From Macrotrachela quadricornifera (lineage: Eukaryota > Rotifera > Eurotatoria > Philodinida > Philodinidae): DNA of 64,000 bases. The stretch spans positions 143,804-207,803 of the forward strand of contig JAJEKB010021243.1 of NCBI GenBank assembly GCA_022393335.1, given 5' to 3'. A model generated the notes under the pieces. It saw only the letters and a program-made list of their open reading frames with translations, searched no databases and had not been told where the DNA came from. A program made the position numbers and the translations under genes. This document shows, piece by piece, positions 11,720 through 23,352 of the stretch (the stretch's first letter is position 1; each line of letters opens with the position of its first letter).

Positions 11720-13400
11720 AATAAAAATAATAAAGAAATTATAATCGAGTATTTTTTCTATCTATTTTATTTGGTACTATTCTAAAGATTTAAACCAAAG
11801 AATATGAAAAAAGACAAAGTCATAAGCTTCGTTTGCCAAAAATATGTATCAATAAATCAAAATAAAAATTCTAATCACTGATCCAGTTTTATATTTTATC
11901 TTTAAAAACGGAGATTACTATTTTTGCCTTATCTTAATGGAAAGTCTGAGCTTTTTTGAATTTGATTTGAATCTATGTTGAAAGAGAAAAAGGAAAAAAT
12001 CCATTAATATATTACAAAAAAAAATCGTAGATAGGCTTTACACACAACTATTTCTGTTCTATCTTATGAAAAGTATACGGAAATTTTTGAAATGATTTAG
12101 ATAACGATTTGAAATTCATCGAATATTAATCATATTTTATTAATCTGAAGCAAAAAAAAATTCAATCGAAAAACCACTTTTTCTCGTTAAGACTTTTTCG
12201 TGAAAATAATTAGCTACATCAATCAGAAAAGCATCAGTTAGACTCAAGACTGGAAGGCATTAACAAATGTATTGAGAGAATCGGTTCTCTCTTGACAAGC
12301 ATACGTATATGAAGCTAGTACGCAATGCGTACTACGTATTGATTACTTTTCGTTAAGCTCAAAAATACCCGTTCTCTATGACACTTTCCTTTTCCATCTA
12401 GAAACTCATAGATGCATGCCTACCTTAAGACGACTAACAGCAAAGACTAATCGAATTTTGAATAGATGATATATTTAACTAAAAGAATTGTGTAAATGGA
12501 TATTGTGGATAATATTATTTTCTTGAAAACGTTGACGAACGTAACGAATAAAAATGCATACTCAAAACAAAAGACAATATTATACAATTATACATTACGA
12601 TTTTATAAAAAATGTTAATTTCTTCTACAAAATACTTGACATCGACTGTAATGTTACCATCACAAAAAAAAATGTATTTTCATAAATAACAAGTGTTTCA
12701 CATATTTTATTTCCACATTATATACTTTTTATCCGAAATGGTAATACTTGACATGAGTTATTGTTTGTCGAACAAGAGACACTATACTCACTTCTCAAAA
12801 TAAACTCAAGTATAGGACAAAAAATATGTTCAATGACAGGAAAGAAAGAAAATGTAAAATAGAGGGCGCTGTTTGCTGTTTAATTAATATATATTGAATC
12901 AAGCAATATTAAACGGCTCACAAACAAAACACAAAAGTGTGTGACCTAATCAAGTACAAGTGTTATTTTTTCATTAAATGATAAATATTTGTTGTAGAGC
13001 TGCTCTTAAAGAAATGTGAAATTAGCTCATACTTAGTCAAAATTTAGTCTTCAATATTCTTGAAAAGAGGCTATTTTATTCAAAAATCATATTTGATTCT
13101 AATGCTCTTGACGTTTATTAAATGAAACATGACACTGAACATGAAATATTATCTTTAGAATTTCTGTTTCGTTTAATTCAATAAAGGAGAAAACTCATTT
13201 TCCAATTTTATATATTTAATCAATGATTCAAGGACTAAATATTCATTTTCAATATCTAATATATGAAGAGTTGTAACCGTGAATGACTCTAGTTCTCGAT
13301 CGATGAATCCCTACCGAAGAGAAGGTAATGCTTTGTTATTATTCGTTTAGTGACAGTGTTTCCTCAAGAAATTAATATTACTTATTCGATTGTTGACTGT
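11720..13400. other. A+T-rich stretch, no gene resolved
   Basis: Apart from a possible damaged exon ending at 12424 (minus strand), I see only A+T-rich sequence with stops in all frames and no repeat or RNA gene that I can support. Confidence 0.5.
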
Positions 13401-13411
13401 TTTGTACAATC

Positions 13412-13900
13412 GTGGTTGATGGTGATAATTATGCTGTTCACTTAGTACAGCTACTCGGACAATATTCCAGGATAATTATTGAAATAATTAATTTGATCAA
13501 TGCTACATCTCCAATTTCAATAAATCATGTAAATGGTACACTATCATTATCAAATGTAGATACTATGAATGTTATCGTTTATTTTAAAATGTTGAAAGAA
13601 GTTAATTGCGATGGTAGCAGCTACATGACGATTGATAATGTTGACATAAAAAATCTTGATCCAACAAATTTGAGTGCAATACAAATGAGTGCATGACAAA
13701 ATATTTTAGTGACGGATAAAAATGTTAATATGAACACACATGCTTTTGAAATAGCTACTGTTGCTGTTGCTGTTGCTCAAGCATAGCAAAGAGCAAATAT
13801 TACTCTAGCTGCTTTCAGTTCATATTGTGTTGAAGCAAGTAATTGTATTACTATCAAATGTAAATGGTGTCAATGTGATATACGTGATTAGTTCATCTTC
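13412..13900 (+). pseudogene. Unrecognised broken reading frame
   Basis: A 94-codon open frame (13412-13696) continues in the same frame past a stop for about 30 residues and then past another stop. Composition is unremarkable (I, N, S, T rich, with a VAVAVAQA stretch after the first stop). No domain is recognised, and no splice sites remove the stops. It is probably the remnant of a coding sequence; function unknown. Confidence 0.3.
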
Positions 13901-14177
13901 AACGATGCCTATTAATGTAACATTGAATGATTTTTCAACATGAACATTTTGACAAAATAAAAAATGATATTGAACAATTAATTAATAATATAAAATCTTA
14001 TAAAACCGAGAATGAGAATCAAAATTCTGCAAATAGAATTGATTATTTAATTAGTGCTTCATTAGATGATTCCGATTGTGAAAGGAATAAAAATATGAAA
14101 TAAGAAGTAAAATCAAGTCATCCAATACTATCTAATTTATTATAAATGAATAAAAGAAAAGAAAAAAAAATAATCAA

Positions 14178-14450
14178 TTATATGCAATGAATTTTTTGTA
14201 TTTCTTTAGCTTCATGTTTAAGTGATGCTTGTTTTTCTTCTAAATCTCGTTGTTTTTGATTTAATTCATCTTGCATTGATTTTATTTCATGTCTTGTACC
14301 TTGTAAATCATCTTCTTCAGTATTTAAATCTTTTAAATAGCGTACCATTAATTCAGATTCTTCAATATTTTCTGATGATTTCATATTTTGTCTAATGCGT
14401 TCTTGATTTTCAAATATTGATTTAATATGTGTTTCACAAGATTTAATCAT
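14178..14450 (-). CDS. Coiled-coil exon or fragment
   Basis: Ninety codons on the minus strand rich in E, K, Q and L. The pattern NQERIRQNMKSSEN, then VRYLKDLNTEEDDL, then a heptad-like run to the stop predicts a coiled coil. An AG acceptor (TTTACTGTTTAG) lies just before the ATG, so this may be a terminal exon or an independent short gene. The string resembles C-terminal coiled coils of DUF4139-type proteins as I remember them, but that is weak. It lies immediately downstream of a decayed gene on the same strand. Confidence 0.35.
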   Translation of the reverse strand: MIKSCETHIKSIFENQERIRQNMKSSENIEESELMVRYLKDLNTEEDDLQGTRHEIKSMQDELNQKQRDLEEKQASLKHEAKEIQKIHCI

Positions 14451-14499
14451 AAATTAAATCTAAACAGTAAATAATTTTAATAACATTAATTATATTTAA

Positions 14500-15840
14500 T
14501 GTTGTGATGTACATTTTATTAAATCTTGTTGATTATTTTTTAAAAATTTCATTTATTTTAATAAACTTTTTAATATATATAAGAACAAATTGTTGATTAT
14601 TTTCATAAGATTTTCGATGCAAATTTAATTGTTAATGTTAATAATAATTGTAAATAAGCAATAGAATTTAAACCATTTAATTTTGTATTATGTAATAAAT
14701 ATTTATCAAAATTATCTAAGAATTTTTCAGTAATTAAATGTTTTAAATAATATAAACATTGTTTATATAATTGAGAATCAATTGATTTATTTATATTTAA
14801 TTTAATTGTTGAATCATTTGATGTTGATGTTGTATTAATAGTGTTGTGTATTACCTTGATTTGTTGTTGAATTTGATTGAGATACATGACCATCATCACC
14901 TTCATCTAAACTATTATTATCACTTTGATCATTTTGTGGATTTGTTGATTTTTGACTACCAACATCAGTTGAAGTTTCATCATCATCATTATCAACAAAT
15001 TCAATTGTTTGTTCAGTTGATAGTAGTGAACCTTGTTCAAACATACTTAATGCAAGTGCATATTGTAACATAGCTGATACATCAACAGTTGCTGGTGTTT
15101 CTGTCCAACGTGGATGAGTTTAATCATCAGTTGAATAAATCTGTGGTGATAATGGAATCGATTGAAATTGTTTATCAGAATAATCTTGTTGATTTAAATC
15201 ACTTGCAATCGATAATTTTGATATTAAACGTTGAATTTTTTTTTGCATACAACGATTTAATGCATTTTTAATAATAAAATTAATATGATAATCATGATAA
15301 GTTAATAGACGAATATATGAATCAATAATTAAATTGATACATATTTGAGACTCATTTAAAGCTAATGAATGATATATATATGAATAAGAATATGAAGAAG
15401 TTTTTCAATTTGTTTTATATAAATTGTTTGACTTATCAATTGATTCAAGTAAAGGATTTGATGAATGCTGATTTAATAAATGAAAAAATATATTAATTAA
15501 ATACGGAATAAATATTTCCATAAATGTAAATTTTGATACAACATCTTTAAATTCATTTTAATTTATATTTAAAAACCGATTGGTATTATATGGAGAATGA
15601 TAAAAGTAAATATTCATATGTATAAATATGATTAAATAATTGAAGATAATTATTTGATGAAAAACATTGTGATAAAAATGATAGTTGTAAACGATCGATA
15701 TGTTCATAATAATTATAATAAGATGAAAATATTGACGAAAAAAATTCTTTTAATAATTGACGAGAATAACGTTGAATTTGAATTGGTAAAGACATATGAA
15801 ACATAGAAGATGTATATCGAACAATATCAGAATTTTATTT
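14500..15840 (-). pseudogene. Decayed minus-strand gene, family not recognised
   Basis: Reading the minus strand from 15840, a long frame can be followed through several interruptions. A segment beginning IRYTSSMFHMSLPIQ ends near 15590 in stops. It resumes as FKDVVSKFTFMEIFIPYL, passes another stop near 15410 and continues through RLLTYHDYHINFIIKNAL to an in-frame TAA at about 15120. It then continues as THPRWTETPATVDVSAML and an acidic D/S-rich stretch, and finally shifts frame at about 14840 into a leucine-rich segment ending near 14610. A last short segment (KFLKNNQQDLIKCTSQH) closes at about 14500. At least three in-frame stops and one frameshift indicate loss of function. I do not recognise the parent; it would be a large helical protein. 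Confidence 0.45.
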
Positions 15841-15909
15841 AGAATGATTTTGTTCATCGAGATTGTGATGTAAAGATAAGGAATCACTTAAAACTCGCAT
15901 ACTGTAGAC

Positions 15910-17610
15910 AAGTAATCTAAAAGAAAAAAATTATGAAACAGCGTTTAAATATTATCATAAATTACTATAGAAGTTAAGTATATCTATCTCATGTAAAATC
16001 ATCGTTCTACTTCGTATGCATCTGTAAATAGTTGTTAACATTGATAACTTACGCTCATCGACTAGAGTGAGAAAGCTAGTATTTAGTATCTGAAAGATTT
16101 GAGCTTCCCAACACTGTTTCGAAACCTGATAAAAGTTGCAAAAATATTAATTAATACATTTTGTAATTGGTATCACTACTTCATAAGAAAGTTTTCATTT
16201 ATGCATACTTTTGGTTATTTTGTTATGAATATCATACGGTTTATGTATGTCTAACCAATATTTTCAAAAAGCGTGTTTACTTTCATAAAAATTTCGCTCT
16301 AGCTTTGACATTGAACATGATAAAAAATTATAACAATATTGATATATTCAATATCTTTTTAGCGAACTCTATAATGTATTAATTTTAAGTAAGATCTGAG
16401 AAGACATATCCTATTAGTTCGAATGCGAGATCAACTTCATTACAATGCAATGAGAGAGACCTTGGCGTGCTGGACGCAGGTGCATAAAGTTTATTTTTTA
16501 AGGCCTTTTACCAGATTTTTCCTTTTTGAAACTAATACTGTTGAATAGATTGCGTGTGTCTGCTGAACTATTTATAAAGAAAAGCATATTGATAAAGGTT
16601 TGAAAAGATTTCGACATTAGCTTTTATAATAAAGCTGCATATCAATATTTGATTATTTTGCATCCATATAGACCGTATAATTTATAGACGTTCAATTTTG
16701 TTTCATTTTATAAATAAATTTAAATGAGCACTATTTGATTATGAGTGGTTCACATTTGATTATAATCAGTCAAAATCTTTGATTTTAATCTAACTTCATT
16801 TCTCACTTTTTAAAAACGATACAACTTTTTATATTGATTGAAGCCGATTATAAACAAAGTGTAACTAGTATGAAATACTGATGCTCTGCGGCCAATCAAA
16901 AACACATCGAGCGAGGTATTGTTTTAGACAAATATGTACTCCTCGTTATCAAATGTCGAAATATTGAATGTATGTTAAAGAGATGAGGGAAGTTATTGAG
17001 TTTATCGTAAGTTTACACATACAGAAGATAAATTTCTAGAAAGATGAAAAATAAAATTAAAAAGCATTTCATTTATTTTATTCTTTCATGCTCATATCGG
17101 TTTAAACTCTTTTTTAAATATTTTTTTAAATTATTAAATTATGTTTCAGGAGATTTGTATTTCTATCAATGTCATCTTCAGCACTGGATCATTAGTGCAT
17201 TGAGAATATTAATTAGAGTCGAGATACCGGACAGGCTCCATTAAACAGTGGCATCGTACAATCGTAACAGGTCCATTCTAGATTTTAACAAACACAACTC
17301 AAAAATTATTGTATTCAATGACGAAAAAGAAATCATGTACTCTTAATGTATACAGAATACAATCTGAAAATTTTTAGTAAACAGAACAAGGACAGAAAAT
17401 ATACAATTCTAAATTTTGCAGAAATCAAGAATATTTCAGGAAGAATAAAGTGTCACAGGTTTCTCTAGTGGGTTTATAATAAATAAAATGTAAGTATTAT
17501 AGAGATTAACAGAGGCTCACCACTTGCTGCTACTAAGTGACCTCTTTCCTTTGACACTGCATTTGGTTCGATCGAAAGTACTATGGTTTATAAGTTAAAC
17601 AAATTAATAT
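15910..17610. other. Intergenic, no feature recognised
   Basis: A+T-rich sequence. Short open frames at 16167-16382 and 17044-17244 show no family resemblance and have the composition expected from the background. No repeats or RNA genes were identified. Confidence 0.5.
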
Positions 17611-18127
17611 GACCCCGTCTCCACTAGAAAAATAATACAGTATTAACTTCGTATTAAATCGATGTGCGTCCACACTTATAAGTTAATGATTCAATCAAAA
17701 CTGAGAACTAGCCACTATAATGTAGTCGAAGTGCATAATTTTAGCACGTATTTACGCAGTGAAATGTCGTGTCAGTCTTTCTTTTATAAATAATGACTGG
17801 CTAATGAAATTTGCCAAGAAAGTATCTATCATTCTACCGTATTTCTTTCAACTACAGATTTGTGAAATATTGTACTATTTTTTATTTTTATATTTCAGTC
17901 CCTATTTACTTATATTCTATAGTTTATCATACTGAAAATATCTATCTGTCAACGATATAAAGCGACTTGATCGAGGCAAGTGCATGATTTTAATTAGTGG
18001 CTCGAGTTTTCTTTCGATTGGTGCATTAACTTTAATACACTTTTTAAAAGTGTATTAAGTGTGTATTAACTTTTCAACCAATCACGTTTCTTAATACACT
18101 AATAACTTTTGTAGTGTAGACCAGGCC
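17611..18127. mobile_element. MITE with GGYCTAGTCTMCACTA-type ends
   Basis: The left end (GACCCCGTCTCCACTAG, then AATAATACAGTATTAA) is matched in inverse at the right end, whose complement reads GGCCTGGTCTACACTAC and then AAGTTATTAGTGTATTAA. That gives imperfect terminal inverted repeats of about 35 bp. A small internal dyad of TTAATACAC strings lies at 18025-18075. No coding capacity and no clear target duplication. The ends look hAT-like, which is inference. Confidence 0.55.
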
Positions 18128-18293
18128 TATCTGATAGTTTTTCCAAAAAGATCTTGAGCAAGTGTTCAATATCTCGTATTCCAAAAAATATGTATGTGAA
18201 ATGTGTTTTATTAAAATTTCGAAATGTTTCTCTTTTGATTTTTTAATAGATAGTGATTTTCTTCTTCTAATTGATATTCAGAAGAGGTAATAT

Positions 18294-18573
18294 ATGAGTT
18301 CACGATATTTCTGTTGCATAATTTCTACTTATGTAGGTACAATGAATCCAGAGCTTTTAGAGACAATGAAGAGTACTGAATGTTATAGTGAACGACAATG
18401 TACATCAAGAAATAATCGGTTACGAAAACAAACAATTGTTAATTTAACTGACGGTCTATTGCCATATGTTATTTGTGAAAAAAAAATTCTTAGATAAATC
18501 TTGGAAATCTAATAATCCAGATTTTCTTCAGCATTCATTCACTGTTTTGTTTTGCTGTGAGCCAGTCTATATA
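18294..18573 (+). pseudogene. Exon-like fragment with a poly-A frameshift
   Basis: The frame from 18294 runs 67 codons and contains MNPELLETMKSTECYSERQ and IVNLTDGLLPYVICEKK. At a run of nine A bases (18478-18486) it stops, whereas the next frame continues as FLDKSWKSNNPDFLQHSF to a GTAAGTGA donor at about 18573. The coding look on both sides of the run suggests one exon with a 1-nt indel, or a sequencing error. It could be a 5' part of the unrecognised gene at 19428-20563; the intervening DNA is satellite and mobile-element sequence. Confidence 0.35.
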
Positions 18574-18634
18574 AGTAAGTGACTTTTTTCGTAAAAAATT
18601 TTAAAGAAATTTTCGAAATTTAGCAGTCTAAATG

Positions 18635-19035
18635 AAATCCAATGCAATCCGGGCTTAATTCAGATTTGATACAGGTGAAATCCGGCTATGATACGGGTGA
18701 AATTCAATGCAATCTAGGTGTGATCCGCATCTAATCCTGGCTTAATTCAGGTGCAATCCGGGTGTGATCCAAGTTTAATATAGTGAAATCACACTGCAAT
18801 CCGACTGTAATCCAGATTAATCTGATTGTAATCCATTTGTTATTCAGTGTAATCCAGATATAATCCGAGTGTAATCCATGTGTAATCAGAGTATAATCCA
18901 GGTGTATTCCAATGTAATCCAAGCGTCATCTAGGTGAAATCTATTGCAATCCAGGTGAAATTTATATGCGATCCAAGGACAATACAGATCTAATCCAAAT
19001 GAAATACAAGGATAATCAAAGGGTAATTCAGTTGT
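18635..19035. repeat. 11-bp minisatellite, about 36 copies
   Basis: Tandem diverged copies of an 11-bp unit, consensus near TGTAATCCAGG, with occasional 10-bp or 9-bp units. Because 11 bp is not a multiple of three, all frames cycle through the same repeating peptide pattern; open frames on the minus strand at 18731-18922 and 18886-19089 are by-products. The unit length is close to one helical turn. Confidence 0.85.
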
Positions 19036-19087
19036 TAAAGCAGGTCGAGAGGGTTTAGATTCGCTGATTTGATATTGTATTGATATC

Positions 19088-19338
19088 AAGTACGGTGGTG
19101 TACTGTGAAATACGGCCGTAAACGGTGGTGTTTACAATCGTAATCCGGAAAAATACGGTCGTTTTACGGCCCGTTTTCCATCGTATACGATATTCGTATT
19201 TCGTCGTTTACTACACGGCGTGACACGGCAGTAATACGGGGCATGCCAAATGGATGATTTACAACGCGTTTACGGTCGTAATTATGGCGTTTACGGACGT
19301 TTACCACTGTTTACGTTCGTCGTAACGTTCGATCTGGG
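19088..19338. mobile_element. CpG-rich end of a mobile element (relic)
   Basis: A cluster of short TACGGTCGTA/GTTTACGG strings, far richer in CpG than its surroundings, ends with GATCTGGGT. The terminal order GTTTAC-CGTAA-TCG-CTGGGTA matches, in reverse complement, the start of the 20761 element (CCCAGG-CGA-TTACG-GTAAAC). No opposite end was found, so this is probably a truncated copy of the same family. Confidence 0.5.
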
Positions 19339-19427
19339 TATCGATGGGAATTTGGTGATCATCTTGTACAAATGATTTTAACATCGCATTATCAAATCTA
19401 AATCTAAAATCAAAAAATGACTCTCAA

Positions 19428-20563
19428 ATGAAATGGCATTTTCAAACAACAGATATTAATATTTTCAAACAGACATGTCAATTTGATGAATTAAAACGAT
19501 TTGAAGAATCACTTTTACTTATCCCCAATCAAGTTATTTTTGATATGTACGTAATCGTTTCATTTGAATACATTCCAAATAATTATTTATTTTTAAGATC
19601 AAATTTAATCAATATATCAATAGTACCAGTAAAAACAGCTACTACAACATCAATCAAAACATCATCTAATGATATTCCGTTTGAAGCCAGCAGAGAGAAT
19701 ACACTTGACCATCATCAAAAAGAAACATTAGAACGAAAATATTCTGAAACTAAAGGAACAAATATTGAAGATCTTCCTAACTTATTAACCAATTATTCAT
19801 CATCTGAATATCAAATAGTAGATTGTTATCAATTAAAAAAAAATGATTTTACTACAAATTCATCATTTTATATATGTGCACAAGATGATGATGATTTTGA
19901 ACCATATCTTAATGAAGATTTCTATTTATTTAAATCAATTAATATAAATAAAAATATTAATTTTGATCGTGATATTGATAATGAAGATACTCTGAATACA
20001 GGTTTAAATTCGAAATAATATTAAATAAAAATAATTACTTCTTTCTTTTTCTATAGATGATCAATATGTAGAAGATGATAAAATAATATATAAAAATTTC
20101 TTGAGTGTCAATTTATTATTCCAGTATGAGACAGATAATAAAGGTATGTATTCGAATTTAGTTCAAAAATTAATAGTAAAATTTATTATATTTATATTGA
20201 CTTTAGAAGAATTTAATGCTCAGAGAACAGAAGAAGAAGTACAAACAAGTAACTCAAATTCAATGTCTTTATCAAGTTTATCATCAAATCTAAGGTTTAG
20301 TTTTCTTTTTTTGTGCATTTAAAATTATTCTATTTGTATATTTTAGTAAATTAATTATTAAAGACACCGTTCATAGTTTACTTTTATAAAATCAATGTAT
20401 CTCATTTACAGAATTAATTCAAAATTTTTTACCTAATACAACAAATTTACAAACAGAAGAAATAAAACATGAAATCATTCAAAAATTAACAACGGTTTTA
20501 AAATATTTAGATGTTGAAAAAAAAATTAATGAAGAAACGTGGATTAAACTTAAAGCAGCTTAA
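19428..20563 (+). CDS. Unrecognised multi-exon gene, possibly truncated
   Basis: Candidate exons are 19428-19546, 19598-20001, 20057-20143, 20207-20294 and 20412-20563, with introns of 50-120 bp and normal GT-AG sites for the first three junctions. The product is hydrophilic, acidic in the middle (QDDDDFEPYLNEDFYLFKS) and serine-rich before the last exon. The last exon reads ELIQNFLPNTTNLQTEE and ends TWIKLKAA, with a helical look. The only visible splice pair leaves the last exon one base out of phase, so there is either a small unseen exon or a frameshift. No domain is recognised. It lies between two CpG-rich mobile-element ends and may have lost its 5' part. Confidence 0.45.
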
Positions 20564-20760
20564 TTTGTTGTAGTTCATTCTCAAATTTTACTTCTGATTC
20601 AATTTATTCTAAAACTCTATTAATATTTTCTTTCGACAAATAAAAAAAAGTTTATTAACATATTTATTGTATTTTCAATTGAATTCATATTTTCATCAAG
20701 AAGTCTTATTTTCTTCTCATTCGTTCAGATATTCTACAAGCATAAATTTATTTTTATCTA

Positions 20761-22190
20761 CCCAGGACGAGCATTACGATTGCGGTAAACCGTCGTTTGC
20801 GGCGTCGTAAACGACCGCACACGATCGTATACATTCAAAATTACGACCGTGTACGGTCGTATTTCGTCGTATTACTTGACTCCTGAATTGCGGTCGTATT
20901 TTCGTCGTGATGTATACGACAAAATACGACGTATATACGACGTCATTTGTCTTCGTATTTAGATAAACATCTTCTTATAGAGAAGGGAACAACTTCACTA
21001 TGTCCCTGCGCCGTTCTCCTATCTCTACTCTTATTCTCAATACCATGAACTCTTACTATTCATCGAGACGTTCAGATAAATCTAAAATAAAGAAAATTAA
21101 TTTGTTCAAAAAAAGATAAATATTTACTCCTGATTGCGTTGTTCAGACAATTCTAAAATAAAGAATAAAAAAGAAATTTATATTAAAATAAATATTCACT
21201 GTTTATTGTGCCATTGAGATGGATCTAAAATTAAAAATTAAAAATAATTTATATGAAATAAATACTTATTCTTACTATACCGTTGATATAAATCGAAACT
21301 AAGAAATAAAAAAAACAGTAATCTAACTTGAAATAAAAACTTACTGATCATTGTATCATTGGACTCAGTCTAAAATAAAATATAATTTAATTTAAAACAA
21401 TACTTACTGTCGATTGTGCTGCTCAAATAAACCTATAATATAAAAATAAACAATAATTTAATTTAAAATAAATATCTACTGTTCATTGTACCATTAAACT
21501 ACCTATAAAATAAAAAAAATAATTTATTTTAAATTAAATACTTACTGTTCGTTTTGCCGTAGAAATAAATCTGAAATAAAAAAAAAAGTTATTTAATTTA
21601 TAATAATATTTTACCCCTTGTTTCATTGTGTTTAAATAATCTAAAAATTAAAAACTAAATATAAAAATAACAAAACTACTTCTCTTTTATTTTATCGTTA
21701 TTTATGACTTAAAATGAAAGCAAAATTAATTTAAATAAACTAAAACGTACTTCTTGTTTTATTCTGGTTAACAGTGTAAAGATAAATAAAAATAAACTAT
21801 TGAAATAAAAATATTCATTTTATTTTACTCTAATGAATCTTGTGGAAATAAAAAGGTAAAACTTCTTCAAGTACATAGACACATACTGTTCAATGTATAG
21901 TTCGAAATAATGTAATGAACTACAACTTAAAATGCTGCATTTAAAATTCAACGTCCTATTAGATTCTTTGCTGAAGTCAGTAGACAGTGCGGTATGGTCG
22001 ACAAATAGGTCTCAGTTTACGGGTAATTCACGACTGTATACAGTCGTATACTACCGTCGTACACGACAGCTGTTTATGTTGAAATATACGGTGATCGTAT
22101 CTGAAGGTATGAAATCATATACGTTAGTCGTGTACGACGATCGTTTCTCGTCGTATACAACCGTTTATGATCGTGCCTTTTTGACCTGGG
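20761..22190. mobile_element. Non-autonomous element, CCCAGG ends, CpG-rich subterminal repeats
   Basis: The left end CCCAGGACGAGCATTACGAT and the right end (complement CCCAGGTCAAAAAGGCACGA) are inverted. Behind each end, about 200 bp is packed with short TACGACCG/CGGTCGTA strings (20775-20950 and 21985-22180). The A+T-rich interior at about 21055-21760 is a tandem array of roughly 70-bp units, each with ACTGTTCATTGTACCATT-like and CTAAAATAAA motifs. No protein is encoded. Target duplication is not obvious. The plan (short terminal repeats plus clustered subterminal motifs) is like that of DNA transposons whose transposase binds subterminal repeats; the superfamily is not assigned. Confidence 0.6.
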
Positions 22191-22246
22191 AAGGTTTCTG
22201 TAAGTATTCTTGAGCAAAAGAAAAGAAATTTTTTCTCTCTAAATTT

Positions 22247-22740
22247 TAGCATCCAACACAAAGAATTGATGATTTACCTTTGAAATTAGATGATTATGTT
22301 AAACAACAAGGCGAAGAGTTAGGGTAAGATATTAATAATCTAAAACTTTCTCATATACTGATATATATGTAAGAGTCCTGGTCATTTATAGTTAGTTTCT
22401 TCTTATTCTTCTTATTCAGAAGTAGAACATTTATCCACCAATGTGTTAATTTCTTGTCTCCTTTATTTCTAGATTTAATTTATACCAACAGATGAAAATG
22501 GATACATCCGAATCTTCATTTAATAAAAACGACGTTTCAACAGCTACTTTACATCAAAACGAATGGTGAAGCTCATTTATTATCGATCATGCTTTTAATA
22601 ATGATTATGTTGTTAATAATAACAATATTGCAGTATTCTCACCACAAAACATGAATGAATTAGAGTTATCAAATGGTAATGTAATCAGACTTTACAGTCA
22701 AAAAAAACAGAAACAATTTGCTACGTTCAAACTGATAAAA
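22247..22740 (+). pseudogene. Broken coding fragments upstream of the MULE remnant
   Basis: An exon-like frame (HPTQRIDDLPLKLDDYVKQQ) ends at a GTAAG donor near 22325 and joins in phase, after a TAG acceptor near 22471, to a frame ending in an in-frame TGA at about 22567. The same frame is then open for about 60 codons (DHAFNNDYVVNNNNIAVF) before another stop near 22750. These pieces could be the lost N-terminal part of the transposase that follows, or exons of another gene. No motif decides it. Confidence 0.3.
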
Positions 22741-22750
22741 CCTGTCCATT

Positions 22751-23245
22751 GAATCATATTCGAATAATTCGTATTATTTGAACAAATTTACATGTGCATA
22801 CAAATGGGCATACTTTGAAAAAACTTGGATAGGTGAACCAAAAAGAAGAGGTAAAATTTTAATATCTAAATTAATTCTCTAAATGTACTTTTACTTAGGA
22901 GTTGGACGAAAAAAATCATTATTTGATCACAAATTATGGAATATTTATGATCGCGTCATTGCAAATCTTCCTCGTTCCAACAACGCTGTCGAAGGATGGC
23001 ACAACGCATTTGCCACTCGTGTTGCTATCTCTCATCCAACAATGGCTAAATTAACTGAAAAAATTCGTCTAGAGCAATCAAAATTTGAAATTGATATTGC
23101 TCAAATTCTTCAAGTTCATGAACCAATGCCAAAAAAAGCTTGTTATCGTAAGCGTGACGAGCTCATTTCACGTTTGGTTCTTGGTTATGACCAATTACAT
23201 ATTGATCAATACTTAAAAAATATTTCTCCTAATATCTCATTGTAA
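22751..23245 (+). pseudogene. MULE-type transposase, C-terminal remnant
   Basis: Two exons, 22751-22850 and 22899-23245, join in phase across a 48-bp intron. The sequence KWAYFEKTWIGEPKRRG, then LFDHKLWNIYDRVIANLPR, then SNNAVEGWHNAF is the signature that follows the catalytic domain in animal Mutator-like (MULE, often FLYWCH-associated) transposases. The catalytic DDE domain and zinc finger are missing, with stops immediately upstream. It is therefore a non-functional C-terminal relic ending at a normal stop. Confidence 0.7.
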
Positions 23246-23352
23246 ATTAAATCAATTTTCTCACTTTTGTTTCATTCTGTATGTTCTCAATTTTTCAATA
23301 AAAATTCTAAACTAATTAACACTTATCTCTCTTCCTCTCATAAGAGAGAAGC

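Noticed and set aside
18731..19089. Minus-strand open frames with a repeating DYTWITLD-like pattern
   Set aside because: They are produced by the 11-bp minisatellite, which repeats identically in every frame.
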